Source of the DNA: Cytophagaceae bacterium
Lineage (GTDB): Bacteria > Bacteroidota > Bacteroidia > Cytophagales > UBA9547
Assembly: GCA_027488865.1 (NCBI GenBank)
Contig: JAIYAU010000059.1
Location: 1-61,824, forward strand
Length of the DNA: 61,824 bases
Reading direction: 5' to 3'
How positions within the stretch are numbered: position 1 is the first letter of the stretch; the number at the start of each line of letters is the position of its first letter. Of this stretch, positions 1-8,500 are shown piece by piece. Position numbers and translations under genes: made by a program. The notes beneath the pieces are model-generated. The model saw only the letters and a list, made by a program, of their open reading frames with translations. It made no database searches and was not told the DNA's origin.

Positions 1-444
1 CAACACGGCCGTACTGTTTTTTATACATTGTACCAAGGCCCAGTATCCAATACCCCTGCCCAGCAGAAGAGTCGTAGCAAGTTCCGTGATGCCGTGCACT
101 ATGCCAACCAAGCCATGTTGGTGCCTAAGATCAAGGCAGCATACGCTAGCATCGCCAAAAAGGAAAAGAAGAAAAATGTACATCTGATAGCAACACAATA
201 CTTTCTGAAGGGCATCCATATTCCTTTGCCAATACCACCTAGAGAGATCAAATATGCTTGTTGGGAGGAGATTTTAAGGGAAATACACAAGATGCAGACC
301 TTAGCGCCGAATAAGCACAGTAGAAGGCAAAAGATTACATTAGATAGAAAACCAATCGCTTCTCCATTGCCAAGGAAAGTAATCGTTGGAGATAGGCAGC
401 ATGGGCAGAGGGCAAGTAATCGTGGTTTTTGCAATACTACATGA
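1..444 (+). CDS. Partial uncharacterised protein, 5' end cut by window edge
   Basis: The reading frame is open from base 1, so the start lies outside the window; a TTG at 28 is only an internal codon candidate. The first ~65 residues read like a basic, Lys/Arg-rich family I associate loosely with uncharacterised Bacteroidota proteins (pattern FYTLYQG followed by NTPAQQK and an alanine/lysine-rich helix). After about residue 80 the composition changes to a low-quality Arg/Lys/Pro stretch that does not look like a folded domain, so the 3' part may be frameshifted or decayed. No catalytic motif, signal peptide or membrane segment is visible. Function unknown; it may be a pseudogene. Confidence 0.35.
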   Translation, partial: QHGRTVFYTLYQGPVSNTPAQQKSRSKFRDAVHYANQAMLVPKIKAAYASIAKKEKKKNVHLIATQYFLKGIHIPLPIPPREIKYACWEEILREIHKMQTLAPNKHSRRQKITLDRKPIASPLPRKVIVGDRQHGQRASNRGFCNTT

Positions 445-500
445 TAGTACCTTACGCCTTAATGATGATTGGGATTTCTGATAAATGCCTATATTTGCTT

Positions 501-788
501 ATGGTTTCCATTAAAGACATAGTAACCGATACTTATACAAACGCCTCTGGCTTTTGTCTTTATACGGTTATGAAGCCCCTTTTCGATTCAAATACGAAAG
601 TTGAGTTATCTTTTGATGGCATTACAGCTACATCTTTATCATTTTTAAATTCGTCCTTTGGTGCACTTATTGAAGATTTTGGCATTGAAAAGTTCATTTC
701 TCTAGTGAAGCCAATAAATATCACCAAGTCAGAAGCAGAATTAATTAAAAAGTACATCTCAGGCTTCAAATTATCTTCAAAAGCCTAA
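501..788 (+). CDS. STAS-like DUF4325-type protein
   Basis: A small (95 aa) soluble protein. The middle reads KVELSFDGI, then SLSFLNSSFGALIEDFG, then a VKPINIT strand and a C-terminal helix. This is the pattern of the STAS-like DUF4325 family: a strand with a hydrophobic-acidic end, a Ser/Phe-Leu-Asn loop followed by a helix, then a short strand. I chose the ATG at 501, giving MVSIKDIV, because the family begins with a short strand at that point; the frame is open back to 429 but the extra residues look untranslated. DUF4325 proteins often sit next to a histidine-kinase-like ATPase. None is present here, so this one is an orphan. Role unknown; a partner-switching signalling role is an inference from the STAS fold. 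Confidence 0.55.
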   Translation: MVSIKDIVTDTYTNASGFCLYTVMKPLFDSNTKVELSFDGITATSLSFLNSSFGALIEDFGIEKFISLVKPINITKSEAELIKKYISGFKLSSKA

Positions 789-824
789 TAAAAGCAAAGA
801 ACAAGTGTTTACCTATCGGGGACA

Positions 825-858
825 CCCACTGGCGCAAGAGCGCTTGCGACATGGTGGG
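825..858. repeat. Palindromic REP-like element at the 3' end of the CHASE2 gene
   Basis: A nested inverted repeat: outer arms CCCAC (825-829) and GTGGG (854-858), inner arms CGCAAG (833-838) and CTTGCG (843-848) around the four-base loop AGCG. It is much more GC-rich than its surroundings. There is no T-run on either side, so it does not look like a simple terminator. It abuts the stop codon of the reverse-strand CHASE2-like gene, whose last codons run into the element. A dispersed palindromic repeat is the likeliest explanation. Confidence 0.5.
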
Positions 859-1521
859 CTAGGGAGCTCTTAAAATTTGTCTTATAAAATTGGCCAATAA
901 CACTGTAGAATATATCTTTTCTTTAGTCTTATCAACGGTTTCATACTGTATTACGTCAATCTCATCCGAAACATTTGAAACATAGGGCCTCTTTTCTCCT
1001 AAATAACCAAATAATATAATATTATTGTTAAAGTTAAGTCCAATCTCACCTAATAAAATTTCTTTAAGATCGATGGCAAGATAATCATGAATATTAAACA
1101 TGGTATCAAGAAATATTAATTCGTTTCTTAATTTAATATTATTTTTGTTAAGTTTTTCAAAAACAGAATTTGTGTACTGGGCACAAAAGATACTATCTCC
1201 TAGAGAAAGGAAATTTAAGTATGCATGATTTCCTTTACTAAAATAACACTGTTTTATTGAACCATCTGAATTATTTGATTTAACCCAAATAATTTTATCA
1301 TTTAACATCACATCATAATACGATGAATCTATCGGGTTGATTTTCTTAATATAAAAATTGTTTATTATTAGTTTCGGATTCCCATTTAAAGCAATTTTCA
1401 TTATTTTTAATATATCTTCCCTACTGTGATTACCAAAATTTATTAGTATTATTTGATCTTTTGCGAAAGCATTTATCGCTAAGGAGGAAATTAATATTAA
1501 CAAAACTAAGTTGAACTTCAT
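859..1521 (-). CDS. Stand-alone CHASE2-like secreted protein
   Basis: 220 aa with an N-terminal signal peptide (about residues 1-20, ending NAFA) and no other membrane segment. The mature part begins IILINFGNHSREDI, and near the C terminus has NNIILFGYLGE followed by LANFIRQIL. These match the first and last conserved blocks of the CHASE2 extracytoplasmic sensor domain as found in Bacteroidota, where KIVLFGYLG and HANIISMIL are typical. CHASE2 is normally followed by transmembrane helices and an adenylate cyclase or kinase output domain. Here the protein stops right after the last CHASE2 block, exactly where a GC-rich palindrome begins. It may be a truncated receptor or a free-standing periplasmic domain. 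Ligand unknown. Confidence 0.6.
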   Translation of the reverse strand: MKFNLVLLILISSLAINAFAKDQIILINFGNHSREDILKIMKIALNGNPKLIINNFYIKKINPIDSSYYDVMLNDKIIWVKSNNSDGSIKQCYFSKGNHAYLNFLSLGDSIFCAQYTNSVFEKLNKNNIKLRNELIFLDTMFNIHDYLAIDLKEILLGEIGLNFNNNIILFGYLGEKRPYVSNVSDEIDVIQYETVDKTKEKIYSTVLLANFIRQILRAP

Positions 1522-1549
1522 CGGTTTAATCTTATCTATCCACGCTATT

Positions 1550-1607
1550 CAGCCCTCGTCAGCCCTCGTTTGTAACGAGGGCTGACGAGAACAGCGTTTG
1601 TAACGCT
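1550..1607. repeat. Two hairpins sharing a TTGTA loop (REP-like)
   Basis: First hairpin: 15-bp perfect arms 1555-1569 and 1575-1589 with loop TTGTA; the core of the arm is CAGCCCTCGT, which also occurs as a direct tandem copy (1550-1559 and 1560-1569). Second hairpin: arms AGCGT (1593-1597) and ACGCT (1603-1607), again with loop TTGTA. Two different stems with an identical loop, far GC-richer than the flanks, suggest a repeated element family rather than a terminator; no T-run follows on either strand. It lies between the ileS stop and the CHASE2-like gene start. Confidence 0.55.
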
Positions 1608-1673
1608 AATTTACATTCCCCGCATGGTAACCAGCTAGTTTTGATATTTCTACCAATTCAGCTATTTAGCTCT

Positions 1674-4600
1674 CTACCTTTCTATTTTTAGCTTTAATTC
1701 AAAATCTTCCATTTCGACCGTTTGAGCATCTTTAATGGTGTCTAACAGTTCAAATTCTATGGCTTGGGTTTCGATACAGATATATTCCTTGTTCGCAAGG
1801 AGCGCAGCATTGATCAGTTCGTCTTTCTTCTCAACGCTTATCTTAATTTTGTCTGTTACCTCGTACCCGTTTTCTTTGCGGATATTTTGTACCCTGTTTA
1901 CCAAGTCACGTGCGATTCCTTCTTTTTTCAACTCGTCTGTAATAGCCGTATCCAAGGCAATGGTTATAAGCCCATCAGTAGCAGAGGCCATGCCCACAGC
2001 ATCAGATGTTTTGATAATCACGTCATCTTTGGTAATCGCACTTGTTGTACCATCGGCAAAAGTCAAGCTAATGCCCTCAGCTTCTAAGTTAGCAATATCA
2101 CTTTGTGACAAGGCAGCCAATATTAATTTGGCTTCATTTATTTTAGCACCAAGCGTTTTGCCAAGTCTTTTTAAATCAGGCAAAACGGATTTGGTAAACA
2201 AAGACAAATCGGCATTAATATCAAAAGTGACTACATTTTTAATGTTCGTTTCTTCTTTAATGAGTCCACTTACCTTTTCTAACAAAGGAAGTTGTAAAGG
2301 ATTTGAAGGATTGATATATACTTTTGATAGTGGTAATCTTACACGTAAGCTATTTAGTTTACGCACAGAGTGAATCAACGAACAAGATTTCTGAGCTAAT
2401 AACATCGCAGTGTTCAGGTTCAAATCAATCAAGGATTCGTTGGCGACGATTAACTTTGTAAGGTGAATAGAGTCAAAAGCCAAAGGAGATTTTATCGTTT
2501 TGGCTTTGTCTCTGATACCGTCGGTAAGATTTTTATACAACCATTCTGAGAAAAATGGCGCTACAGGGCTCATTAATTGTGCTACTACCATTAGACATTC
2601 ATGTAGTGTTTCATAAGCAGCTTTTTTATCATCGCTTAATTCACCTTTCCAAAATCTTCTTCTAGAAAGCCTTACATACCAGTTGCTTAGTTGATCATTT
2701 ACAAAATCTTCTATGGCACGTGCTCCACGGGTCACGTCATAATCGTTATAACTTTCAGTCACAGTTTTTATCAAAACTTGTAACTCAGATAAAATCCATT
2801 GATCAAACTCCGGCCTTTCAGCCACAGGAATGATATTTTGTTCATCTAAAACAAAATTGTCCAAATTGGCATAAATGGCAAAGAAGTTATAGGTATTATA
2901 AAGCGTCCCAAAAAGTTTGCGTTGCACTTCAGTAATGCCATCTAGGTCAAATTTTAAGTTATCCCAAGGGTTGGCATTGCTTACCATGTACCATCGTGTG
3001 GCATCAGGGCCATATTTTTGTAATGTTTCAAAAGGATTAATGACATTTCCTTTTCGTTTGGACATTTTCTCACCGTTCTTGTCCAAAACAAGCCCCGTAG
3101 AAACCACATTTTTGAAGGCAACTTCGTCAAACAACATACCAGCAATGGCGTGAAGTGTAAAAAACCAACCACGTGTTTGGTCTACCCCTTCAGAAATAAA
3201 ATCAGCAGGGAATGCGGTGTGATTATCTATCAATTCTTTGTTTTCAAATGGGTAATGCCATTGGGCATAAGGCATGGCCCCCGAGTCGAACCAGACATCG
3301 ATGAGGTCAAGCTCACGCTTCATTACTTTGCCAGAAGCCGAAACGAGCAGCACTTCATCTACATAAGGACGATGCAAATCTTTAAGCGCAGTAGGTTGAG
3401 ACAACCCTAATGCTTTATTGGCTTTTTCAATTTCTATGGCCAATTCTGCCACAGAGCCAATACAAATTTTATCTTGCTTGTCCTCACTTACCCATATTGG
3501 CAACGGTGTACCCCAATACCGAGAGCGAGAAAGATTCCAGTCCACCAGATTTTCGAGCCAGTTGCCAAAGCGACCACTTCCTGTGGATTCTGGTTTCCAA
3601 TTGATGGTCTTGTTTAAATCCACCAATCGCCCCTTTACGGCCGTAGTTTTGATAAACCAAGAATCTAGTGGGTAATATAAAACTGGTTTGTCCGTACGCC
3701 AGCAATGAGGATAGCTGTGCTCGTAACGCTCTACTTTAAATGTCTTGTTTTCAAGCTTCAGTTTGATGCCGATGCGCTCATCAACGGTAATATATTTATC
3801 AACTTTGGTTACAACCCCTTTTGCGACCAAGTCTTTTTCTTGTTTTAGGCGTTCCGTTTCTTTTTCAGCATCCTCTAAATACGCTTCTTTTACATATTCA
3901 CTACCAAAACCAAACACTTCATCTTTTATTTCCGCAACAAATCTACCTCGTCTATCTACCAAAGGCACGTGATTGCCCGCTTCGTCTTTTACAGTAATAG
4001 GCGCAATGCCAGCCACCTTGGCCACACGTGCATCATCTGCACCAAAAGTCGGCGCAATATGCACTATACCCGTACCGTCTTCTGTAGAAACAAAATCTCC
4101 CGCGATTACTTCAAATGTTTTACCAGTAGAAGAGGTGGTGACGTATGGAAGCAATTGCTCGTATTCAATCCCCACCAGATCTTTGCCTTTGAAAGTAAAC
4201 CCATTGGACCTGTTTCTTATAAATTCATATTCTGAAACCTTCCCAAATCCAGGTGTGCCAGATGATAATGTAGTGCGAGGAGTGTCCTTATCCCAGAAAC
4301 TCGAAGAATCTTGTACTCCCGATGAAAAATATTTCAAGAACAAATCCTTTGCAAGAAACACAACTATTACTTTATTATTCAAGTATGGATTTCTTGTTTT
4401 TACTAATACATATTCAATGTTTTCACCTACTGCTAGGGCAGAGTTAGAAGGAAGAGTCCAAGGGGTGGTAGTCCAAGCAAGAAAAAAGCAATCGAAACTT
4501 GAAATAACCTCTTGGAAGACTTCAGAAATCAGACTCTCAACTCTCAACTTTGAACTCTCAGCTATCTTAAACTGCGCCACTACACTCGTATCTTTTACAT

Positions 4601-5207
4601 CTTTATAGGTGCCAGGTTGGTTGAGTTCGTGAGAGCTCAAGCCTGTACCAGCAGCTGGAGAATAAGGCTGAATGGTATAACCTTTATACAACAAATCCTT
4701 GTCATAGAGCTTTTTAAGCAAGTACCAGCAGCTCTCAATATAATCGTTTTCAAATGTTATATAAGGATTGTCAAGATCCACCCAATAACCCATTTTTTGC
4801 GTAAGCGTATCCCACTCAGCCTTATAACGCATCACCGTTTCGCGGCATTTTTGGTTATAGGTTTCAACAGATATTTTTTTACCAATATCATCTTTAGTAA
4901 TACCCAATTCTTTTTCTACCTGCAATTCTACAGGCAAACCGTGGGTGTCCCAACCGCCTTTGCGTTTTACTTGGTAGCCTTGCAAGGTTTTATATCTACA
5001 AAAAATATCTTTAATCGTACGCGCCATCACGTGGTGAATACCTGGAGTGCCGTTAGCAGAAGGTGGGCCTTCAAAAAAAGTATAACTTTCGTTGCCCTCC
5101 CTAGAGTTGATAGACTGATCAAATATTTGTTGGTCTTGCCAAAAGGCCAATATTGAATCTGCTAACGAAGAATAATTAAGCTCTTTATATTCTGGGTACT
5201 TTTTCAT
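1674..5207 (-). CDS. ileS: Isoleucyl-tRNA synthetase, type II
   Basis: Charges tRNA-Ile with isoleucine in the cytoplasm; class Ia synthetase. At 1177 aa it is longer than the ~940-residue E. coli type. Nucleotide-binding HIGH motif is present as GIHH (residues 56-59, in ANGTPGIHHVMARTIKD) and KMSKS as KMSKR (about 713-717). The CP1 editing domain lies between (roughly 200-550, with AWTTTPWTLPSN and GTGIVHIAPTFG). An anticodon-binding and a long C-terminal domain follow. The GIHH form and long C-terminus are features of the eukaryote-like type II enzymes, which tend to resist mupirocin; resistance is not demonstrated here. The ATG start MKKYPEY fits the family. Monocistronic, with REP-like hairpins after the stop. 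Confidence 0.97.
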   Translation of the reverse strand: MKKYPEYKELNYSSLADSILAFWQDQQIFDQSINSREGNESYTFFEGPPSANGTPGIHHVMARTIKDIFCRYKTLQGYQVKRKGGWDTHGLPVELQVEKELGITKDDIGKKISVETYNQKCRETVMRYKAEWDTLTQKMGYWVDLDNPYITFENDYIESCWYLLKKLYDKDLLYKGYTIQPYSPAAGTGLSSHELNQPGTYKDVKDTSVVAQFKIAESSKLRVESLISEVFQEVISSFDCFFLAWTTTPWTLPSNSALAVGENIEYVLVKTRNPYLNNKVIVVFLAKDLFLKYFSSGVQDSSSFWDKDTPRTTLSSGTPGFGKVSEYEFIRNRSNGFTFKGKDLVGIEYEQLLPYVTTSSTGKTFEVIAGDFVSTEDGTGIVHIAPTFGADDARVAKVAGIAPITVKDEAGNHVPLVDRRGRFVAEIKDEVFGFGSEYVKEAYLEDAEKETERLKQEKDLVAKGVVTKVDKYITVDERIGIKLKLENKTFKVERYEHSYPHCWRTDKPVLYYPLDSWFIKTTAVKGRLVDLNKTINWKPESTGSGRFGNWLENLVDWNLSRSRYWGTPLPIWVSEDKQDKICIGSVAELAIEIEKANKALGLSQPTALKDLHRPYVDEVLLVSASGKVMKRELDLIDVWFDSGAMPYAQWHYPFENKELIDNHTAFPADFISEGVDQTRGWFFTLHAIAGMLFDEVAFKNVVSTGLVLDKNGEKMSKRKGNVINPFETLQKYGPDATRWYMVSNANPWDNLKFDLDGITEVQRKLFGTLYNTYNFFAIYANLDNFVLDEQNIIPVAERPEFDQWILSELQVLIKTVTESYNDYDVTRGARAIEDFVNDQLSNWYVRLSRRRFWKGELSDDKKAAYETLHECLMVVAQLMSPVAPFFSEWLYKNLTDGIRDKAKTIKSPLAFDSIHLTKLIVANESLIDLNLNTAMLLAQKSCSLIHSVRKLNSLRVRLPLSKVYINPSNPLQLPLLEKVSGLIKEETNIKNVVTFDINADLSLFTKSVLPDLKRLGKTLGAKINEAKLILAALSQSDIANLEAEGISLTFADGTTSAITKDDVIIKTSDAVGMASATDGLITIALDTAITDELKKEGIARDLVNRVQNIRKENGYEVTDKIKISVEKKDELINAALLANKEYICIETQAIEFELLDTIKDAQTVEMEDFELKLKIER

Positions 5208-5257
5208 TAAAATAGAACTTTGATTGTTTTCAATATAACCATTGAAAAATTGGAAGG

Positions 5258-5265
5258 CAAATGTA
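5258..5265 (-). promoter_or_regulatory. Candidate -7 box for ileS
   Basis: Reverse strand reads TACATTTG, an exact match to the Bacteroidota -7 consensus TAnnTTTG. It would start a transcript about 40-45 nt before the ileS ATG. No clear TTG -33 element was seen at the expected distance, so support is only moderate. Confidence 0.35.
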
Positions 5266-5440
5266 AGAAAAAAAGTAATGGTTTACTGGATAAAGCCTTG
5301 GAATGTAGTTTAAATGAAATGCTTAGATATTTAAAAAAGAAGACCCTTTTTAAAAAAGCTTTAATTTCTACAAACATTTAAGGTAGTTAATATCACTACG
5401 AACTACAATCATTTATAATTATTAAAACTGCAACACACTA

Positions 5441-5469
5441 CCATTTTTGGAATCATTTCCCAAAAATGG
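5441..5469. repeat. 10-bp inverted repeat upstream of the T9SS cargo gene
   Basis: Perfect arms CCATTTTTGG (5441-5450) and CCAAAAATGG (5460-5469) separated by 9 bases, about 95 bp before the start codon at 5566. There is no adjoining T-run. It could be an operator for a dimeric regulator or a leader hairpin; the sequence alone does not decide. Confidence 0.4.
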
Positions 5470-5565
5470 AATAATTTAATTTCAAAAACCCCTCCATTCA
5501 CCAGATTTGAGGGAACAGTCTAATGGCATGATATTGTAGCAATCACAAACATAAATTACACGATC

Positions 5566-8500
5566 ATGAAAAAAATTGTATTCATCCTCCTTCTGCTGCC
5601 CCTTGCAATTTCTCAAGTATTCGCTACTGGTGAGCCCGCTACCAGTTTTAACATTTACGTACCACCAAGCGGCGCCAATATGAGAAGAGATGTTTGTTTG
5701 ATTATAACTGCTATATACGATAGCACTTCATTTACCATAGTTGACGACGGATCGGATGGAGATACGGACGACAGCAAACAGGGCATTTTGATGGCTGGTC
5801 AGTCATACGTGTTATATATAAGAGATAATGGCGTAAATGACGATGCCCCAAGTGCAAGCGGAGGTATTCAAAAGCAAGATGGAGACTATTTTATCATCAA
5901 CGCCAATAACTTGATACTTGCGTCACAGTCTACAGACTCTGACTGGCAACATGACTGGGTGCCGTCAATTGGCGGCACAGGTATTGGGAATAAATTTATA
6001 ATCTATGCACCCAAAGTAACTTCATCCCCAAGAGATGTTAATGTAATGGCTTACAGCGATTCAACCGTGGTAACTATTCGCAAAATTTCAAATACACCTA
6101 CCACCACCAGTGGTTATACCTCTGTAGATATGTATTCCGCAGTGGTGGTAGCGCAGGTTATGATTGCTCCTGGCAAAGACTTGATCTATTTTTTCAAAAA
6201 TGGCCGTGATTTGTTGTCAAGTGGTCATTCGTATGTAGTAGAAAGTAACAAACCTGTAACCGTGCAATATGGATCTTTATTTGGCAATGAAAGAGATGGG
6301 GGTGGATATGTTCCTTCTGCCAACGGGAGTTGCTCAGGTGAAAAATTCTATTTTGCAGTTCCTTATCAATCTACCACAGAACAAGAAATTAGGGTCGTTT
6401 CATGGAACGACGCCAACAATGTGGTATTGGAAAGATATTCAAACGGTTCTTGGATAAATGTTAAAAATTTTAATGGTTTAAACTTTAGAAAAGCAGGCGA
6501 ATGGATAGGGAAGACCTATGGTCAAACATATCCAACAGTGTTTAGAATCACTTGCACACCTGGCAAAAAAGTTTCGGTTTTTGAAGCCAACTGGTTAGAA
6601 ACTGGTGCAATTGGTACTTCAGATATCGCCACGATGGCATCTTCTTCAAATGGTAAAGCATCAGGTAAAGAATTTCTGGTCTACATGGCTCCTCCTGGGT
6701 CGGAACAAAGTGCTAAAGATCCATTTACAAATACCTATCTTACCCAAATTTCGCATGCCTACGTTTTCGCCAATATGCAGGAAGCATCTGTTGTAACGGT
6801 AAAAGATGCTTATACCAATGGGCAAAAAATTAATCGAACTTATAATATAGCGAAAGGTAGATACATAGACTGCCAACTCACTGTAGATGAATGGAAAAGC
6901 ATCTACAATGGAACAGGCACAACTAGTGGACCTGAACGCCCATATTTGTTAATTGAAAGTTCTCAAGAAGTTTCGGTGATGATCACCAACTTCAATGACA
7001 ACTGGATGATGTATTTTGGCTCGTCTCAGGTAAAGGCGATGGAGCAAACTGGTTCATCCTCATCTCCAACAACATTTCCAGGACAAACGATTACAGTTAC
7101 AAACAACATTGATGTAGAGACTACTGTAACCAATGCCTCTATTGAAATACAAGTAGGTTCAGGTTTAACTCCTGTACAATCTACATTAACGAACAGCTCC
7201 ACCAATCAAACTACCAACGGTAATATTAATAAAATGGGCGATTTCTCAATTATTGAGTTTCCGGTAATACCAAGTATGTCAAGCACTGACCAATACAGTA
7301 TCACAACAGAGCTTAGTACTGCAGCAACCTATAATGATGGAACTTTTATATCCAATAATACCGTGTTGTCGGTAGAGACCAAAGTAACTGGAAAAGTAGG
7401 CACAGAAACTCAACAATCGGTTTTTGTACACAGTATTACCAATCAGTCTGCCAACACTTCCAACCTTATGTTTTCAAAGGCTTCAATACCGGGACTTACT
7501 ACAGATAAAACTTCAACATGGACTTGTAACTGGGTAGATTATGACAACGACGGGGATGATGACTTATTTTTGCCTGAATTAAACAAAGCAAAACAAAACA
7601 TCATGTATATTAATAATGGTAATGGGTCTTTTACCAAATCAAATACGGGAATATTTGTTTCTTCCGAAAATAGGGCAGAGTCTATTGCTAGTTCTTGGGC
7701 TGACATAGATAATGACGATGACCTAGATTTTATAGTGGCCAATAATGGTAGGCCTACTAATTTCTTATATATAAATAATGGAAATGGAAATTTCACAAAA
7801 ATTAATAATAGTCCAGTAGTTAACTCTGTAAGTTACTTCCATGGCGGTTCGTTTGCCGACTACGACAATGACGGATTTGTAGATTTGTTTATGTCAGATT
7901 ACATGCCTACAGCATATAATCGCTTATACCACAACAATGGCAACGGCACATTTGAAGAAATAAAAAATACCGTATTGTCTTTAGAGGCTAGTTATTCACT
8001 TATAGGTGCTTGGTGCGACTATGACAAAGACGGAGACCAAGACTTATTTGTGGCGAATGATAAAAATAACCTGAATAGCCTATATCGAAACGACGGCAAT
8101 GGAAATTTTTCAAAAGTAACAAATAGTGTAATATCCAATGATGCCGGAAGTAGCGTATCCGCCGCATGGGGAGACTTTGACAACGACCAGGACATGGATT
8201 TGTATGTAACAAATTCAAATTCTGATGCATTTCTTTATAAAAATAATGGAGATGGGTCGTTTACTAAGGTAACAAATTCTATCATCACAAAAACAGGAAA
8301 TGCTTCGGCACATGGCACCAATTGGGTGGATGTGGATAATGATGGAGACCTAGATTTGTATATGGTGGCAAATAAAAAATTCAAAAATCTATTCATTAAC
8401 GACGGAAATGGTAATTTTTCGAAAAATACAACAGAAATTATCACGAATTCTGAAGGTTCAAGCTACAGTCACTCTTGGTCAGATTTTGATAAAGATGGAG

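Larger units (their letters stand above)
5208..5565. other. Intergenic region between ileS and the T9SS cargo gene
   Basis: This 358-bp divergent spacer holds promoter sequence for both flanking genes. A TAnnTTTG box for ileS (5258-5265, reverse) and an inverted repeat (5441-5469) are listed separately. I found no convincing ORF or RNA gene in the remainder. Confidence 0.6.

Noticed and set aside
99-434. Reverse-strand frame opposite the partial first gene
   Set aside because: Cys/Leu/Phe-rich composition is the usual mirror of a Lys-rich coding frame; no start context or domain.
1735-2373. Long open frame on the forward strand inside ileS
   Set aside because: It is antisense to a clear essential synthetase gene, has no recognisable domain, and the frame is a codon-usage shadow.
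4617-5156. Open frame antisense to the ileS 5' end
   Set aside because: Same reason: the opposite strand is well-conserved IleRS catalytic sequence.
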